Below, in pieces: positions 53,701-63,824 of a stretch of DNA of 64,000 nt; the first letter of the stretch is position 1; every line of letters starts with the position of its first letter. Under the pieces are notes generated by a model. That model saw nothing but the letters and a program-made list of their open reading frames with translations, did no database searches and was not told where the DNA came from. The DNA is taken from positions 120,733 through 184,732 of the forward strand of contig JAAEAF010001974.1 of assembly GCA_011037195.1 (NCBI GenBank). The letters are read 5' to 3'. A program made the translations under genes and the position numbers. This stretch comes from Triatoma infestans (lineage: Eukaryota > Arthropoda > Insecta > Hemiptera > Reduviidae).

Positions 53701-56435
53701 GCTACAGCTGGATTGGGACCAGCCACTGACTCAAGAACTTGTCGACCCGAGGCAAACTTTCAAAACCATATCCCGGACCTGGGACGCACCCAAATTCCTC
53801 GTCGTCAGCCCGTCGTTCTCCCCCCATCCATCCATCACCTTATTGGATTTTGTGATGCCTCTGAATCTGGGTATGCCGCCGTGGTATACTTACATACTGC
53901 CTCTCCTAATGACCAATCCCATGTTAACCTCTTGACCGCTAAGTCAAAAGTCGCCACCAACAAGTCGCTTTCGCTTCCCCGACTGGAACTTTGCGGAGCC
54001 CACCTCCTTGCTAAGCTTCTCAATGACGTTAAATTGCGCATGCTTCCTCAACGCGAAGCTTCTATAGTCACCTTTGTGACTCTACCGTTGCTCTTCCGTG
54101 GATTCACGGCGAGAGCCATCGGTGGAAAACGTTCGTGGGGAACCGCATGGCCGACATCCAAGACCTCATACCGCTTCACTCCTGGCGAGATGTCTCCACT
54201 ACGGACAATCACGCAGATTGTGCATCAAGAGGAGTAGCTCCCCATCATCTTCAACACCAACCCCTATATGGAATGGGCCCTCGTGGTTCGCTTCCGAACC
54301 CGCAAATTGGCCGAAAGCATCGGCAGCCGTTGATACGGATTCCGTACAACAAGAGGCCAAACTTCCTCCTGTGGTTGTACTGACAGTTACCACCGTTGAA
54401 GATGATTACATTAATCGCTTCTTCTCCTTAAGCGTATCACCGCTTTTTGCTTAAGTTTCATCTTCAATTGTCGTAACCCGTCCGCGCCACGCAGAGGGTT
54501 TCTCACCGTTTCCGAACTACAGGGAGCGACCGATACCCTCGTTCGCGCCGTTCAAACTAGGCATCTAGCTAAGGAAGTCCAGGAAGCGCAAAACTCGCAG
54601 TTTCGACATCGTCTAGAGAGCCAATTGCATCTCTTTCTGGACGTTCATCATTTACTCCGCGTCGGTGAAAGATTGTCATCCGCCTCCCTTCCTTAAGGCT
54701 TTCGCCACCCTGTATTGCTCCCGAAGGATCACCAGTTCACGCGGCTTCTCATAGACGACGCCCACGCGCGCTTGCTGCACGCTGGGGCGTTGGCTACTCA
54801 TGCCTACTTGCGCAGGTATTATTAGATATTAGACGGGCGCAACGTAGTGCGCCATCGCATCGGCCGCTGTAATAAATAAGCCTCGCTCCATCATCCAACC
54901 CCTGGGCGGCTTGTCCCCCGAACGCATCACCGCTTCTACCGCCTTCGCCATGACCGGTGTGGATTTTGCCGGACCTTTCAGCATTTCGAGCGCACGCCTC
55001 CGTGGTGCCGTTGTTACCAAAGGCTATTTGGTAGCCTTTATTTGCTTCGCTACCAAGGCGTTCACTTTGAAATAGCTTCTGAGCTTTCCACTTCGGCGTT
55101 CCTAGCCGCCCTTCGCCGCTTCACCGCTCGCCGAGGGCTCCCCACAACCATCTGGGGATGTGCCACTTTACCAAATGTTATTTTTTTTTTTTTATATTTT
55201 GTCGAAAATATAATACCATTAAATAGGTTTATGGTATTATTGAACGTTTAGTAAGAACTACAAGATTGAATCTCACTTATCAATAACAACTGTGAGAATT
55301 CCGAAAAAAGAAAGAATGCGATAATGTCACATACGATTTTTACTTTTTTGTTTGCGAACATGAATTTATTATGAGTATGAATATTTATAACATCATATAA
55401 ATATTCATGTTATATGATTGAATTTATTTAATTTTAAGTTATTTATCAGATAGAATTATAAAGAAAAATTACATGATTGAATATTTTTAGGTTATACTAA
55501 TAGCTGTTTATTTTAACAATTTCAAAGCTGAACTCACTTAAATTATTTCCCTTAAGTTCTGGTGCATCATATCCTTTTCCATTTCTGTGTGCAGTTAAAT
55601 TGTCCTTATTTTTTATTTCAATCAACAAATCCAAGAAATCATTTCTGATTATATTATTCTTTTCTCTATAATTTACTGTTTCTTTAATCATTGATATCAT
55701 ACTTTTTTCCATACCTTTTGAAAAAAGACGGGCTCTTAGAAATTTAGACAAAAATGGAATTATCGATATTAAAACTCTTGTTACTACCAAATGAATTTTT
55801 ACATAAGGTAAAGATATATCTTTTCCAATATTTCTCAGTTCATTATCTGGTTTATCAATGCAATTCACTTCTAATCCAAAAGCACAAGAACATATAATAT
55901 CTGTTGTAAATCTTGCCATCCAATCTTTCACTTCTATTTCTCCTTCATTATCGGCTATCTGTTTGAATTGTTGATCAAGTTTTGCAGAACATTCTTTAAA
56001 CAAATAAAACATTGCTTTTAATTTTCCGGAAGTAAAAGTTGGTGTTAATTTCACTCGTAAAGCTCTCCATAAATCTCCTTCAATATTAAATAAATGTTTC
56101 GAGAGTACACCATGCGTAGGAAAATTATTTCTAGCTTTAAAGTAAGCAAAGTCCTTTACTAATATTTTCTTAATAACTTCTGGATCTCTTGCTATTAATT
56201 CAGGTTTTCTTCCAAGATAAAAACCGCCTATTGGATGCGGATCAAGTTCTTTATAGAGTTGTTGATGTACTTTACCAAAATAGTCAGTGAAGAAAAGATT
56301 ATTTGGAAAAGTACCAAAAGGAAATGTTCCTTTTACATATGGGAAACCTTTTTCCTGCCAATAACTATACACTGTCGTCCATTGTTTATAGATTAACCAA
56401 AGAACTGCAAATAATAACAGCACTTCCAACCACAT
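43477..56435 (-). CDS. CYP6: CYP6-C: cytochrome P450, CYP6 family (complete, 4 exons)
   Basis: Complete CYP6-type monooxygenase, about 516 aa. Exons: 55538-56435, 47312-47533, 44153-44404 and 43477-43655, all phase-1 junctions. Motifs in order: anchor MWLEVLLLFAVLWLIYKQW; WRALR; FTTDIICSCAFGLEVNC; I-helix AGYETSS (Tyr where A and B have Phe); ETLRKYP; PERFSPENK; haem loop [23 protein letters not shown]; end HRNTKYT-stop. Donors GTGAGT, GTAAGT and GTATGT are all good. Intron 1 (8.0 kb) holds a BEL/Pao element and an older LINE; intron 2 (2.9 kb) a LINE, a SINE and a Penelope remnant. Promoter like A. It looks functional. Substrate unknown. Confidence 0.9.
44153..44404 (-). CDS. CYP6: CYP6-C exon 3
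   Basis: 252 bp with ETLRKYPTLAFLTR, PERF and [10 protein letters not shown]; donor GTATGT. Confidence 0.9.
44594..44720 (-). mobile_element. Penelope-like terminal repeat (P4)
   Basis: A single minus-oriented terminal repeat in CYP6-C intron 2: GAAGAAGCAGGCTAGAAAATAT end, hammerhead region, then ATTGCAAGTCTATGTTATTACACTG. The equivalent remnant at 63613-63740 in CYP6-D shows that it predates the C/D duplication. Confidence 0.6.
44618..44655 (-). ncRNA. Hammerhead motif, P4
   Basis: Core CTGATGA (canonical), stem II AGGC-AAACGCCC weakened, GAAA, CCGATC with cleavage triplet ATC, then GATGACC. Sense with CYP6-C. Confidence 0.52.
44811..44987 (-). repeat. tRNA-derived SINE, copy S5 (internal deletion)
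   Basis: T10 tail, body with ACACTGTCCATCACCAGACTGTAAGCTGTAGAGGCTCC, then a deletion into GATCTCCTCGTTGCTAGTCC and the head. S9 in CYP6-D has the same deletion. Confidence 0.68.
45410..45600 (-). pseudogene. LINE C-terminal fragment (RTE-like)
   Basis: On the minus strand GKPNLRWVDGVGSDA then a frame change to NVRNWRKFSAAE resembles the RTE-type ORF2 C-terminus (KLRWxDGVxxDxxxLxVRNW). Short and broken. Confidence 0.45.
45600..46200 (-). mobile_element. LTR remnant with primer-site-like junction
   Basis: TGGTGGCAGCGGTGGGATCA on the minus strand (45627-45646) is the usual start of a Gypsy-type internal region; the sequence to its right (about 45650-46150) would be the LTR, with TGTAATGGAATC repeats at 45598, 45649 and 45679. 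No coding region survives. Confidence 0.42.
46536..47186 (-). mobile_element. 5'-truncated LINE with 16-bp target duplication
   Basis: TATAATTATTCATATA flanks it (46520-46535, 47187-47202). Minus-strand frame 46908-47120 holds CSLCNRRENEDVYHFIAICPILAEF, the C-terminal zinc motif of the 22884-27528 LINE family. 3' tail of TAC/TAA triplets at 46536-46562. In CYP6-C intron 2; absent from B at the same place. Confidence 0.75.
47312..47533 (-). CDS. CYP6: CYP6-C exon 2
   Basis: 222 bp; acceptor TTTCAG, donor GTAAGT. Encodes LDIDLMTAQCFVFFVAGYETSS to YLEQVIL. Confidence 0.88.
47690..48730 (-). pseudogene. Old Jockey/CR1-like LINE, broken, in CYP6-C intron 1
   Basis: Minus strand: LTFVDDLK (RT catalytic box, about 48710) with SDWCSGNGIELNINN, then VRSMIEYASMIWRPYCKRD (about 48350-48300), a 188-bp insert, then a 3' part shared with A and B ending in a TTTA run at 47685-47712. 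The longest of the three inherited copies. Confidence 0.6.
48101..48288. mobile_element. 188-bp GC-rich insert with 9-bp target duplication
   Basis: AAGTCTAAT flanks it (48092-48100, 48289-48297). It contains GGAACTGCGGAGCACGCACGCC and a TAAGTAAG end. Unlike the SINE described above; possibly a LINE 3' end or another SINE. Confidence 0.5.
48765..48965 (+). repeat. Dispersed AT-rich repeat copy
   Basis: GCGAATACGAAGTTTAAAGAAAGTCGTTGAGGCGTTTTC...AGTAAAGTCGG...GTTTTGAGATATG is parallel to the copy at 33585-33780. Confidence 0.5.
49066..49756 (-). repeat. tRNA-derived SINE, copy S6, split by an insertion
   Basis: SINE halves 49066-49183 and 49637-49756 join across a 453-bp insert; B-box region CGAGCTCGAATCCAGC is altered. 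Frames on both strands here are repeat by-products. Confidence 0.68.
49184..49636. mobile_element. 453-bp GC-rich insert with 15-bp target duplication
   Basis: TGTCCATCACGGACA flanks it (49169-49183, 49637-49651). GC-rich, no recognisable protein; the long duplication suggests target-primed reverse transcription. Family unknown. Confidence 0.6.
50533..51677 (+). pseudogene. BEL-2 gag, broken
   Basis: ATGGCACCCAAGAAAGAAAAGG opens a basic start, stopping at 50636. Pieces in other frames carry a capsid-like region (FHYLLSALGGSAKATITHIP, VSQGQFQNAWDALCLAYDN at 51010-51130; LDTGVEF-like KKFVLNSL near 51390) and a Pro/Arg-rich linker. Typical layout of a BEL/Pao Gag. Confidence 0.6.
51945..54460 (+). 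pseudogene. BEL-2 pol: protease, RT, RNase H, broken
   Basis: RINWADCPSP linker (51950), protease TRALLDSGSHQTIITRA (52180-52235, DSG active site), RT with DPPTKLRVVFNAS, FTADIRQMYRQI and WRFSEQ (52950-53215), post-RT KRTILSQMARIFD (53600), RNase H-like IGFCDASESGYAAVVYLHT (53845-53900), and HADCASRGVAPHHLQ (54205-54250). Breaks near 52390, 53221, 53300, 53640 and 54240. Confidence 0.72.
54700..55170 (+). pseudogene. BEL-2 integrase, truncated
   Basis: Zinc-finger part HARLLHAGALATHAYLRR (54755-54815), then TGVDFAGPFSI (54954-54985) with the first catalytic Asp, and AALRRFTARRGLPTTIWG up to 55160. The second Asp and the Glu are lost at the truncation. Confidence 0.62.
55176..55537. other. 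Donor-proximal part of CYP6-C intron 1
   Basis: Aligns with 34325-34740 of CYP6-B; no coding signal. Confidence 0.45.
55538..56435 (-). CDS. CYP6: CYP6-C exon 1
   Basis: 299 codons plus 1 nt, start codon at 56433-56435, donor GTGAGT. An ORF to 55497 reads into the intron. Confidence 0.88.
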
Positions 56436-56510
56436 GATTTATCTGAAAAACAAAGAATTGAATGAAATGTTTTAGAACTTTTATGAAAGTCTAATATGTT
56501 GTGCAAATCG
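56436..56510 (-). promoter_or_regulatory. CYP6-C core promoter and 5' leader
   Basis: CATAAAAG (56478-56485), TTCTAAAACATTTCATTC, TTCTTTGTTTTTCAG, ATAAATC-ATG, matching A and B. Confidence 0.55.
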
Positions 56511-56705
56511 TTAAGGTTTCTCGCTTTAGTGATTTTATTGGTGGGAATATAGTTGTTTACAAAATAAGTTGTACTGTCCTCTTGATTGAGGGTTTAACAT
56601 GTTACCACTGGGAAGGTCAAACTAATTTCAATGACTACAAAACGAACTAATTTTTAAGTGTAGAATATCAATAAATTACTGTAAATAATATTTCTTAATA
56701 TAATA
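56511..56705 (-). promoter_or_regulatory. Distal upstream region of CYP6-C shared with CYP6-A
   Basis: GTTTACAAAATAAGTTG, GGGAAGGTCAAACTAATTTC and AGAATATCAATAAATTAC blocks in the order seen at 4851-5130. Confidence 0.5.
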
Positions 56706-58625
56706 TTAACTAAGAGTAAAAATCTGGTGTGAAACATTAACACAACTTTCTTTTACTCTAATATATACAATTTATTAAAGAAATTATCTTTAAAATTGCA
56801 ATGTTACAATGTTTTATTGAACTAGCTATAAAAATAATGATGGGAATTTCACTTGTTTAGCTTTAGCGTTCTATGTCAAAATTAAGAAGGCTTGTGCAAA
56901 TTTAAATTTAGACTAACTAAAAACCTGCATTATCCCACTAAAGTCATATTTTTTAGAAAAATGTTTCTAATAAAAGTGATACGTTTCTATTTGTGCAGTT
57001 AGCATTCCAAGTTTAAAGAAAATTGTTCTAACCAAAAATTTGAAAATCCTGTTCTGTAAAAGAGCACTTCTTTTTAAACGATTTACTTCAAAATTCAAAT
57101 TCTATCAATGGTTGTAATGGGTATTAATATTATGTAAACGTCAAAACCATATATTAAAGTGAAGTGATGCTTCAGAACAGTGGTTCCAAAACTTTTTTTC
57201 TCCCATATCCCTTGATTAGATTTCATTTATGAGTACCCTTTTTCCCTTACCACCTTCTTATCCCTAATTTGCCCTCTGTAATCACTGGTTTACCATATAC
57301 ATAATATTAATACTGATTTCAAATATTGATAGAATTTCCAAATTTAAAGTAAATCGGGTAACCAGAAGTACAACAGTAAGAAAAGGTTTTTGGCTTTATT
57401 TGAAATTTAATCGAAAACGACGAATTCCTTTTGCCTTGTATGCCAACTTCACAGTTAAAAACGTATTAGTTTTATTTGAAAACATTTTTTTCAAATCAAA
57501 ATTATTTTGGATAGTTGTGTGGGAATTGATGGCGTAACTTAAAATTTTGTACATAGTTCAGTGTTTTTAGAGCTCTCTACTGGATCTTAATATAATCATA
57601 ACTTCTCGTCTTGTGAGTGTTTCACACCAGATTTTTTTTTTCCTTCACTCAAACACTATGAATGAGAACTTTTCTTCTTAATTATTCTAATTGAATTAAA
57701 TAGAAATTAAACATATGAAAATGTATATATCATATATTTTTATTTCACTTACTAATGATGGAGTTTACTTCGATGCAGTTTAGTTATCCAAATTTCACAT
57801 CACTTTATGTGTGTTTGTCCAACTTACACATTACCCAGCCTCTCATTTAATAAACAATCTATGAAAGTAATCCCTTTTATTTATTAACTACTATATGACT
57901 CAACAAAAATGACTTATCTTATTAAATAAAAGTAGATAGCAAAAAACATTATGTAACAAAATTATTATCTTTATAAAATCAAAAGGTCATTTAAAAAATT
58001 GCAAGTGGGCAATAACTGTGCCAGACTTTTTTAATTTAATTATACTAATGGGTAATTTAATTTAGTAAATATAAATTTAATTAAAAGTAATTAAATTACA
58101 GGAACTTAAGAGTAAAAAAAAAACTTTTCTAATTTTTTACTCCTACGTCTTATCCGGTGGCAGCACAGCAATTCGGTTTCTTGCAGTCCAGTATAAAAAT
58201 GTAACTGAGAGGTTCCCCTGAAACCCCGCTAAATAATTTTTTTTTTTTTTCTTAGATGTTTGCTATAAAAGTGGCATTTTTTTTTTTATCTGTGCAGTAA
58301 GCATTTTTAATTTAAAGAACTGATAAAGTTTAAGTTTATCGTTCCCAATAAAATTACAAAACACTCAAAAACTTATGCTATACAGTCGCGCTTGTGGTTA
58401 ACCGATTTTCTTCAAAATTGGTATTCTATCAATATTACACTCCTTCCTTAAATGTGCCCTTATATGAATTTTCCCGGAGAAATGTTTCAAATAAAAATTG
58501 TAGCTCTTAGTATGTGTAATGGATTCTCCAGGTTTAAAGAAAATCGTTGAAGCCATATTCGGAGAAAATCGGAAAAAAAGTTGAAAAAAAATATTCCAAG
58601 ACTTCCGGTTAAGGAATTTTAATAG
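56706..58625. repeat. Intergenic with dispersed AT-rich repeat copies
   Basis: Copies of the AT-rich family near 56960-57180, 57350-57500 and 58270-58625 (TTTAAAGAAAATCGTTG, AACCGATTTTCTTCAAAATT). The rest is AT-rich without genes. Confidence 0.4.
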
Positions 58626-59840
58626 ATAACTTCTTGTCCAAGGCGTTGCTAGGGCAGTCGTGGCACGACTACAACAGGGACAACCTCCCATTTATCCCAG
58701 GCATACTGGGAATTATCAGGATTTATATGAGGAGTTGAAGGCAGACCCAATTTTGAGTCTGCCTTCGAATATAATGACTCCTAGATACGACTTCCAAAAA
58801 CCCTTCAAAGTCTTAATATTAGACAGAGGAGCATGGAAGAGCGGGCCGCCAATTACAGGCGAGGCTAAGATGGAGGAAGGAGTGGGAGCCGGCGTGTACG
58901 GGGCCCATCCGAGATGTAATATCTCGATGAGCCTGGGAAGACTAGCCGCGGTTTTTCAGGCAGAGCTAATCGCGATTATCATCTGCGCCGCCGAAATAAG
59001 AAGATGGGGAGTGCGTAACTCCAGAGTCGTCATTTATTCGGATAGTAGGCTGTTCTGCGGGCAATTGACTCGTGGAAGATCAGGTCAAGGCTGGTGTGGG
59101 ATTGCCTAGGTGCACTCAGGGAAATTAGTAGACATAATAAGGTCTTCCTGATTTGGGTACCTGGGCATTCGGGTTATAGAGGCAATGAAGCGGCAAACCG
59201 CCTGGCCCGGGAGGGTTCAATCGGAGCACTTATCGGGCCGGAGCCGTTCTGTGGCGTCTCAAGATGCCTTAGGAGTGCATACATCAAGACATGGATGCAG
59301 GACCAATCAAGGGAATGGTGGGTCAAAATCCCAGGCCAAAGGCAGGCAAAAACGTTTATTCATAGCCACTCGCCCAAGCTAACTGCAGAATTACTCCAAT
59401 TAGGCAGGGTGGCCATAAGGATAGCAGTTGGCGTTCTCACTGGCTTTTGTAGACTTAACAAGCACATGCATTGCATGGGCCTGGCAACGGATAGATTGTG
59501 TAGGTTTTGTCAGGAAGAAGAGGAAACGGCGCTGCACGTGGTATGCCATTGCGAGGGGCTGGTATGGCTAAGGTACCGCCTCTTTGGGAAAGAGAAGCTG
59601 GTGCCTCAGCCGGGACACCCTCTCGGTCTATTAAGTCTACTAAGGCAACAGGACTCGAGAGGGAGCTCTAATGGCAGGTGCCCTAATTGACCACCCGGGA
59701 GCCCCCCTAACTCCACCGTCCGGTAAAGGACAGGATCGGGGAAGGGCCTCTAACTTGTAGGGTGCCACAATAGATTCATGGGGTGTCGCGGTGGCGCAGG
59801 CTGAAGAGCCACTCCTCCTATAGAATCTAATCTAATCTTC
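58626..59840 (+). mobile_element. 5'-truncated LINE of the I/LOA type with RNase H
   Basis: GC-rich fragment holding the ORF2 C-terminus: RNase H then a zinc motif. Ends with ATCTAATCTAATCTT at about 59825-59840. 5' end cut near 58626. Different family from the other LINEs here. Confidence 0.72.
58660..59690 (+). pseudogene. LINE ORF2 RNase H and C-terminal zinc motif
   Basis: Frame 58660-59109 carries the RNase H start (GVGAGVYG, FQAELIAII, VIYSDSRLFC); a frameshift near 59100 leads to 59094-59690 with WVPGHSGYRGNEAANRLAREG (last RNase H residues) and CRFCQEEEETALHVVCHC (C-C-H-C). The first catalytic Asp region (ILDRGAW) is poorly kept. Confidence 0.72.
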
Positions 59841-60099
59841 TAAAAACCACTTTTCCGAGCCAAATGCGTAGGACGCAGACCGAGAATGGGCTTTTTTGAG
59901 TAGATTCAAGGATTGGCACAAAAGCGAGGTCAATCAAGGTCATCTGTCCAAAGTATGGCTGCCAATAAAGAGGAATATATCCGATGTTTGAAGGCATAGG
60001 TCATCTATAGCTCGACGCTGAAAGGTATATATGAGCTTAAGACAAAGAAAGAGAAGAAGAAGTGAAACACTCACAACCCCACAACACTCACTTCCTGCC

Positions 60100-60315
60100 A
60101 TTTTTCACAAAATCTATGGTCATTTGCGCGCGAAGCCTTTACAATGCATTGCCGGCCTCCGCTACAGTGTTCTCTGGTTATAATACTGCCCATCACCGGA
60201 CAGTGAACTGTAGATGCTCCAGGAAGGGAAAATCTAAGGGTAGCATGGCTGGATTCGAACCCGGGATCTCCGCGTTGCTAGCACAGCGCGCTACAACTGA
60301 GCTAATTCCTTTCCT
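60100..60315 (-). repeat. tRNA-derived SINE, copy S7
   Basis: Body ACTGCCCATCACCGGACAGTGAACTGTAGATGCTCC; B box GGGTTCGAATCC (perfect), A box TTAGCTCAGTTGTAGCGC. Well-kept head. The 85-codon plus frame here is a by-product. Confidence 0.74.
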
Positions 60316-61585
60316 ATAATTCTTATTAGATCTTTAATTGTCTCCAGTGTTATCTAAACTTAATAAAAACCCCTTTTTTTTGGAGAAAGTCACCCTCCAA
60401 ACTCCCTTAAATTAAATTTTTGGTGATAGTTTCAAACAAAAGTAACAGGTCTCTGTGTGTATAGTTTATAGAGCAAATTTAATGAAAATCAATCAATATT
60501 TTAATGGAGAAAATCGTAGATAAATGAAAAAACTTCATTTAGTAACGATTCAGTAAAAAAACGCACTTCTGATAAACCGTTATTTTTTAAAAATCTGAAT
60601 TTGCAATATACTTATATTTATATTTAATTGTAATTAATATTATTTAGATGAAAGAATTTTATAATAAACAAAACTAGCTCTAGTTTAACATTTTAACTTC
60701 ACAGCTCACTATTTAAAGTCACTTTAAATGAATTTCCCCTGAGAAATGTTTCGAATAAAAATTATAGTTGTTAATATGTCTATAGTGAGTTGATACGCCA
60801 ATTTAAAGGTAATCGTTTGATCCGTTTACGAAAAAATTGCAAAAAACTGAAAAATGCAGTCAGTAAAGTTACTTCCAGTGTTTGGAACATTGACAGATAA
60901 CTTCTGTCAGATCCCTTGATGATGTCCAAATGGAATGTCAAGTTTGAACGTTCTACAATTTTTCGTTTCCAAGCTAAGGTGTTCACATAAACAAACACAT
61001 TACATGGAGAGTTAGTGGGGGTTGAAAAATTAAAAAATGTATTCTACGCATATTGCAACTGTCAGATGACAGATACCGTTTAAATTACAGAAGCTTTATG
61101 CTTTTTTTTTTTGTTGATTTTTCTACCGCATTTGATTCGATAGATCTGCCATGCCATCTGCTATGTTTAATATTTCAATAAAAGATTGTATTAATGGTGA
61201 AATAAATAATTAATTGAAAACATTAAATCATCATTACTAGATAAAAATAAAAAAAAAAATCCCCAAAAAGTGACAGTCACCCCATTTATTAAAAACCTAT
61301 AGTTACAGAATAATACTGTTAATTTTTATGTTTAAATTACCAAACAGTTGGTTACATAATAAAGGCAAGGGGTGAATTATTATATTATAACAAATATAAT
61401 CTTAATAGAAATGTTAAAACCTTATAAAAATTCTCTTAGGTTTTTTTTGATAAAATATTTCGATTTACCCATTTTACCCACAGTATAATAAATAAGAATA
61501 GACAAAGAATTAATTAAAGCATTTATAGTATAGTAATATGTATAAACAATATGGAAGTGAAATATGAAAAATATTATTAGTTATA
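60316..61585. repeat. Intergenic with dispersed repeats and a tiny LINE RT fragment
   Basis: AT-rich family copies at 60430-60660 and 60720-60995. At 61085-61180 (plus) CFFFVDFSTAFDSIDLPCHLLC-like sequence echoes the FVDLKTAFDSVDH motif of the 22884-27528 LINE. Nothing else recognised. Confidence 0.45.
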
Positions 61586-61589
61586 TTAG

Positions 61590-61798
61590 AAAAAGAAAGA
61601 GATTAACTCAGTGGTAGCCGGCTGGACCCCTTCGCGGACGTCCTGGGTTGAATAAACCAGTGCTGGCCTTAGATTTTTCTCTTCCTATCAGCATATACAC
61701 TCACTGCCTAGTGATGGGTACTGTTTTCTGTAATTAGAAAACACTGCTTGGAGACAGTGCACTGAGAAGCACAGAATGCACAATAGATTTTTCAAGTC
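61590..61798 (+). repeat. tRNA-derived SINE, copy S8
   Basis: A box TTAACTCAGTGGTAGCCGG; B box decayed (GGGTTGAATAAACC); body CACTGCCTAGTGATGGGTACTG, GAAAACACTGC, GACAGTGCACTGAGAAGC. Confidence 0.68.
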
Positions 61799-61889
61799 GC
61801 CGTGCAAAATTACCTAAAAGAATTAATCTAATTAGAAATGTATATCGATAAATGGTTTTGTTAAAATGTTTCAAGTTTCCAACTTATTA

Positions 61890-62010
61890 AAATATAATAA
61901 TAATAATAATAATAGTACTTTTATTCTCAAAATATTTATTAAATAACAAAAGTAAACAAGTACTGTACAGCATGGAAAAATCCGTCTGCTGGAGGTTGAT
62001 GTAAAAACAA
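61890..62010 (-). repeat. LINE 3'-end remnant with TAA tail
   Basis: (AAT)n at 61893-61911 then TACTTTTATTCTCAAAATATTTA and CTGCTGGAGGTTGATG, like the 3' end at 13869-13985. Confidence 0.42.
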
Positions 62011-62488
62011 AAAGATTTAATTGTACAGAAAAGTAACGTAGAAAAATTAATAATGACTGGTGTAATGGAATTGGTGAATATATGATAATAGATAATAATA
62101 TCCACTGCTATAAGCTTCCACTGTCCATATTCCACATGTCTATACATAATCAAATTTATAATTTAAATGATTGAAAACAATTATTTACTTCATTATTTTC
62201 AAATTATTATAATTATATCAATAATACAATGAACTGCATAAATTAATTTTTTAAATAGAACAGTTTAATGTAATTGTTTATAATTTATTCTTATAAATTT
62301 ATCTTGGGATCACAGATTTTATAAGTTTTTCTTTTCTTATAATCAATCAATAAAACCCTTATCTTGTCAAATCTAATTATTTGCGGAATATACATTTTTA
62401 ACAAACTTTATATTTTATTACATTATCAGTTTTTTTGAAAATGTTTTAAATGCATAAAATTATTTTAATTATTTCTTGATCTATGATA

Positions 62489-62667
62489 TTAAGTATATTT
62501 CTTATTTCTATGAGCTATTTTTACATTTAGCCTTTCTTTTATTCCTGTAACTAAACCTGTTGGTAGAAATGACAGCTTATTCGGTGTATCTGCTGTTTTT
62601 ATTAATTTATACTTAGAAAGAATGGTTATTATGCCAGTTTTTACTTGTAACAAGCCAAATCGCATAC
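62489..62667 (-). CDS. CYP6: CYP6-D exon 4 (C-terminus)
   Basis: Follows TTTGTAG with GT ATG CGA; stop TAA at 62489-62491. Confidence 0.85.
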
Positions 62668-63416
62668 CTACAAATAAAGAAAGCGGAATTAATTAATTAA
62701 TTATGTTGCCAGGGGCCCTTATGGCTATGCGCTTTCTAAAACCGTAAGTTGCTTCTTATAATCATACAATACTTTAGTTGTAAATCTGGGCTTATACATT
62801 CTCAAAAATTGGTTCATTATACTTAATCATTCAACTAATTCATTTTCATGCTAACTGCTATTTTATCTAAGATAGGAAGTAGATAATTTCCAAGCTTATA
62901 ATAGAATAACTTTTTGTAATATTATTATTTCCAAAATTTAGGCAGTCTCTAGAAATCATCCAAATTTGTATTGCAAGAATTCACACAAACTAATTCAATT
63001 TTTGGAGATTTTTCCAAGGTAACATTACATATTTCTTTAGGAAAGATTATATCTCTATTGAAAATATTATTTCCTCGAATATTACAATCGTGTAACATTG
63101 ATACACTCCGAATAATATTAAATTTATTGCTTCAGAAAATGATAAATAATTTTTTCCCACATACCTATACAGTTTCTAGGTCCTTCTCCAAAAGGGAGAT
63201 AAGCATATGGTGGAATAGATGACTTATTTTCAGGAGAAAATCTCTCTGGCAAAAACGTCTCAGGTTCAGGAAAATATTTTGGATCATGATGCAAAGCATA
63301 GACTGGTATAACAACTCTTGTACCTTCATCAACAACCAGACCGATATCCGGAATTTTATATTGTTGTGTACTTATTCTAGTTAAGAACGCTAATGTAGGA
63401 TATTTGCGCATAGTTT
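62489..63416 (-). CDS. CYP6: CYP6-D: cytochrome P450, CYP6 family (partial, exons 3-4)
   Basis: 3' half of a fourth CYP6 gene. Exon 3 (63165-63416, 252 bp): ETLRKYPTLAFLTRISTQQYKIPD, PERFSPENK and haem loop [11 protein letters not shown]. Exon 4 (62489-62667, 179 bp): [16 protein letters not shown] to HRNKKYT-stop. Intron 3 is 497 bp, as in C. Compared with C: RIST for RICT, PETFLPERF for PEKFLPERF, and a few C-terminal changes. No stops or splice loss. Exons 1 and 2 should lie right of 64000. Poly(A) signal AATAAA at 62414-62419 (minus). Confidence 0.87.
63165..63416 (-). CDS. CYP6: CYP6-D exon 3
   Basis: Acceptor TTTCAG, donor GTATGT; haem-binding loop intact. Confidence 0.88.
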
Positions 63417-63612
63417 CTGAAAGAAATAAAAATTAACAAATAATAATATACTTAAATGAAAAAGTGAATAATATATTTATTCTAGTGAACTTGGCTATTC
63501 CATTTAAAATTGTGTTGAGAAAATTTATTCAGTATAAATCAGTTTGGAAATTTATTCAGTATAAATCAGTCTCTCGAATTAAATTTGGCTTTTAATATAA
63601 AATATAACTTCA

Positions 63613-63740
63613 GAGATATTTTCCGTGATACCCTGCTTCTTCTTTTGGTCATCGATCGGTTTCGGGCGTTCGTCCATCATCAGGATGTTCTTTGTCAAAT
63701 AGTATAATAACATAGACTTGCACAGAGCAAGTTCAGTTGA
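63613..63740 (-). mobile_element. Penelope-like terminal repeat (P5)
   Basis: Counterpart of P4 in CYP6-D intron 2: AGAAGCAGGGTATCACGGAAAATATCTC end, hammerhead region, then CTCTGTGCAAGTCTATGTTATTATAC. The 71-codon minus frame here is repeat sequence. Confidence 0.6.
63650..63687 (-). ncRNA. Hammerhead motif, P5
   Basis: CATC, CTGATGA, T, stem II GGACGAACGCCC (one mismatch), GAAA, CCGATC (cleavage triplet ATC), GATG. Core complete. Confidence 0.56.
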
Positions 63741-63824
63741 ATACAGAATTGTATATAATAAAAATATTGATAATATTATATGAGAAAAGATCATATATTA
63801 ATTCATACATAACATAACTTGTTT

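Larger units (their letters stand above)
49760..55175 (+). mobile_element. BEL/Pao retrotransposon, 3'-truncated (BEL-2)
   Basis: Same family as BEL-1. A presumed LTR/leader (about 49800-50500, ends not provable without a partner) is followed by gag, protease, RT, RNase H and part of integrase, stopping at about 55175 before a T13 run. Lies in intron 1 of CYP6-C, antisense. All frames are broken. Confidence 0.8.
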
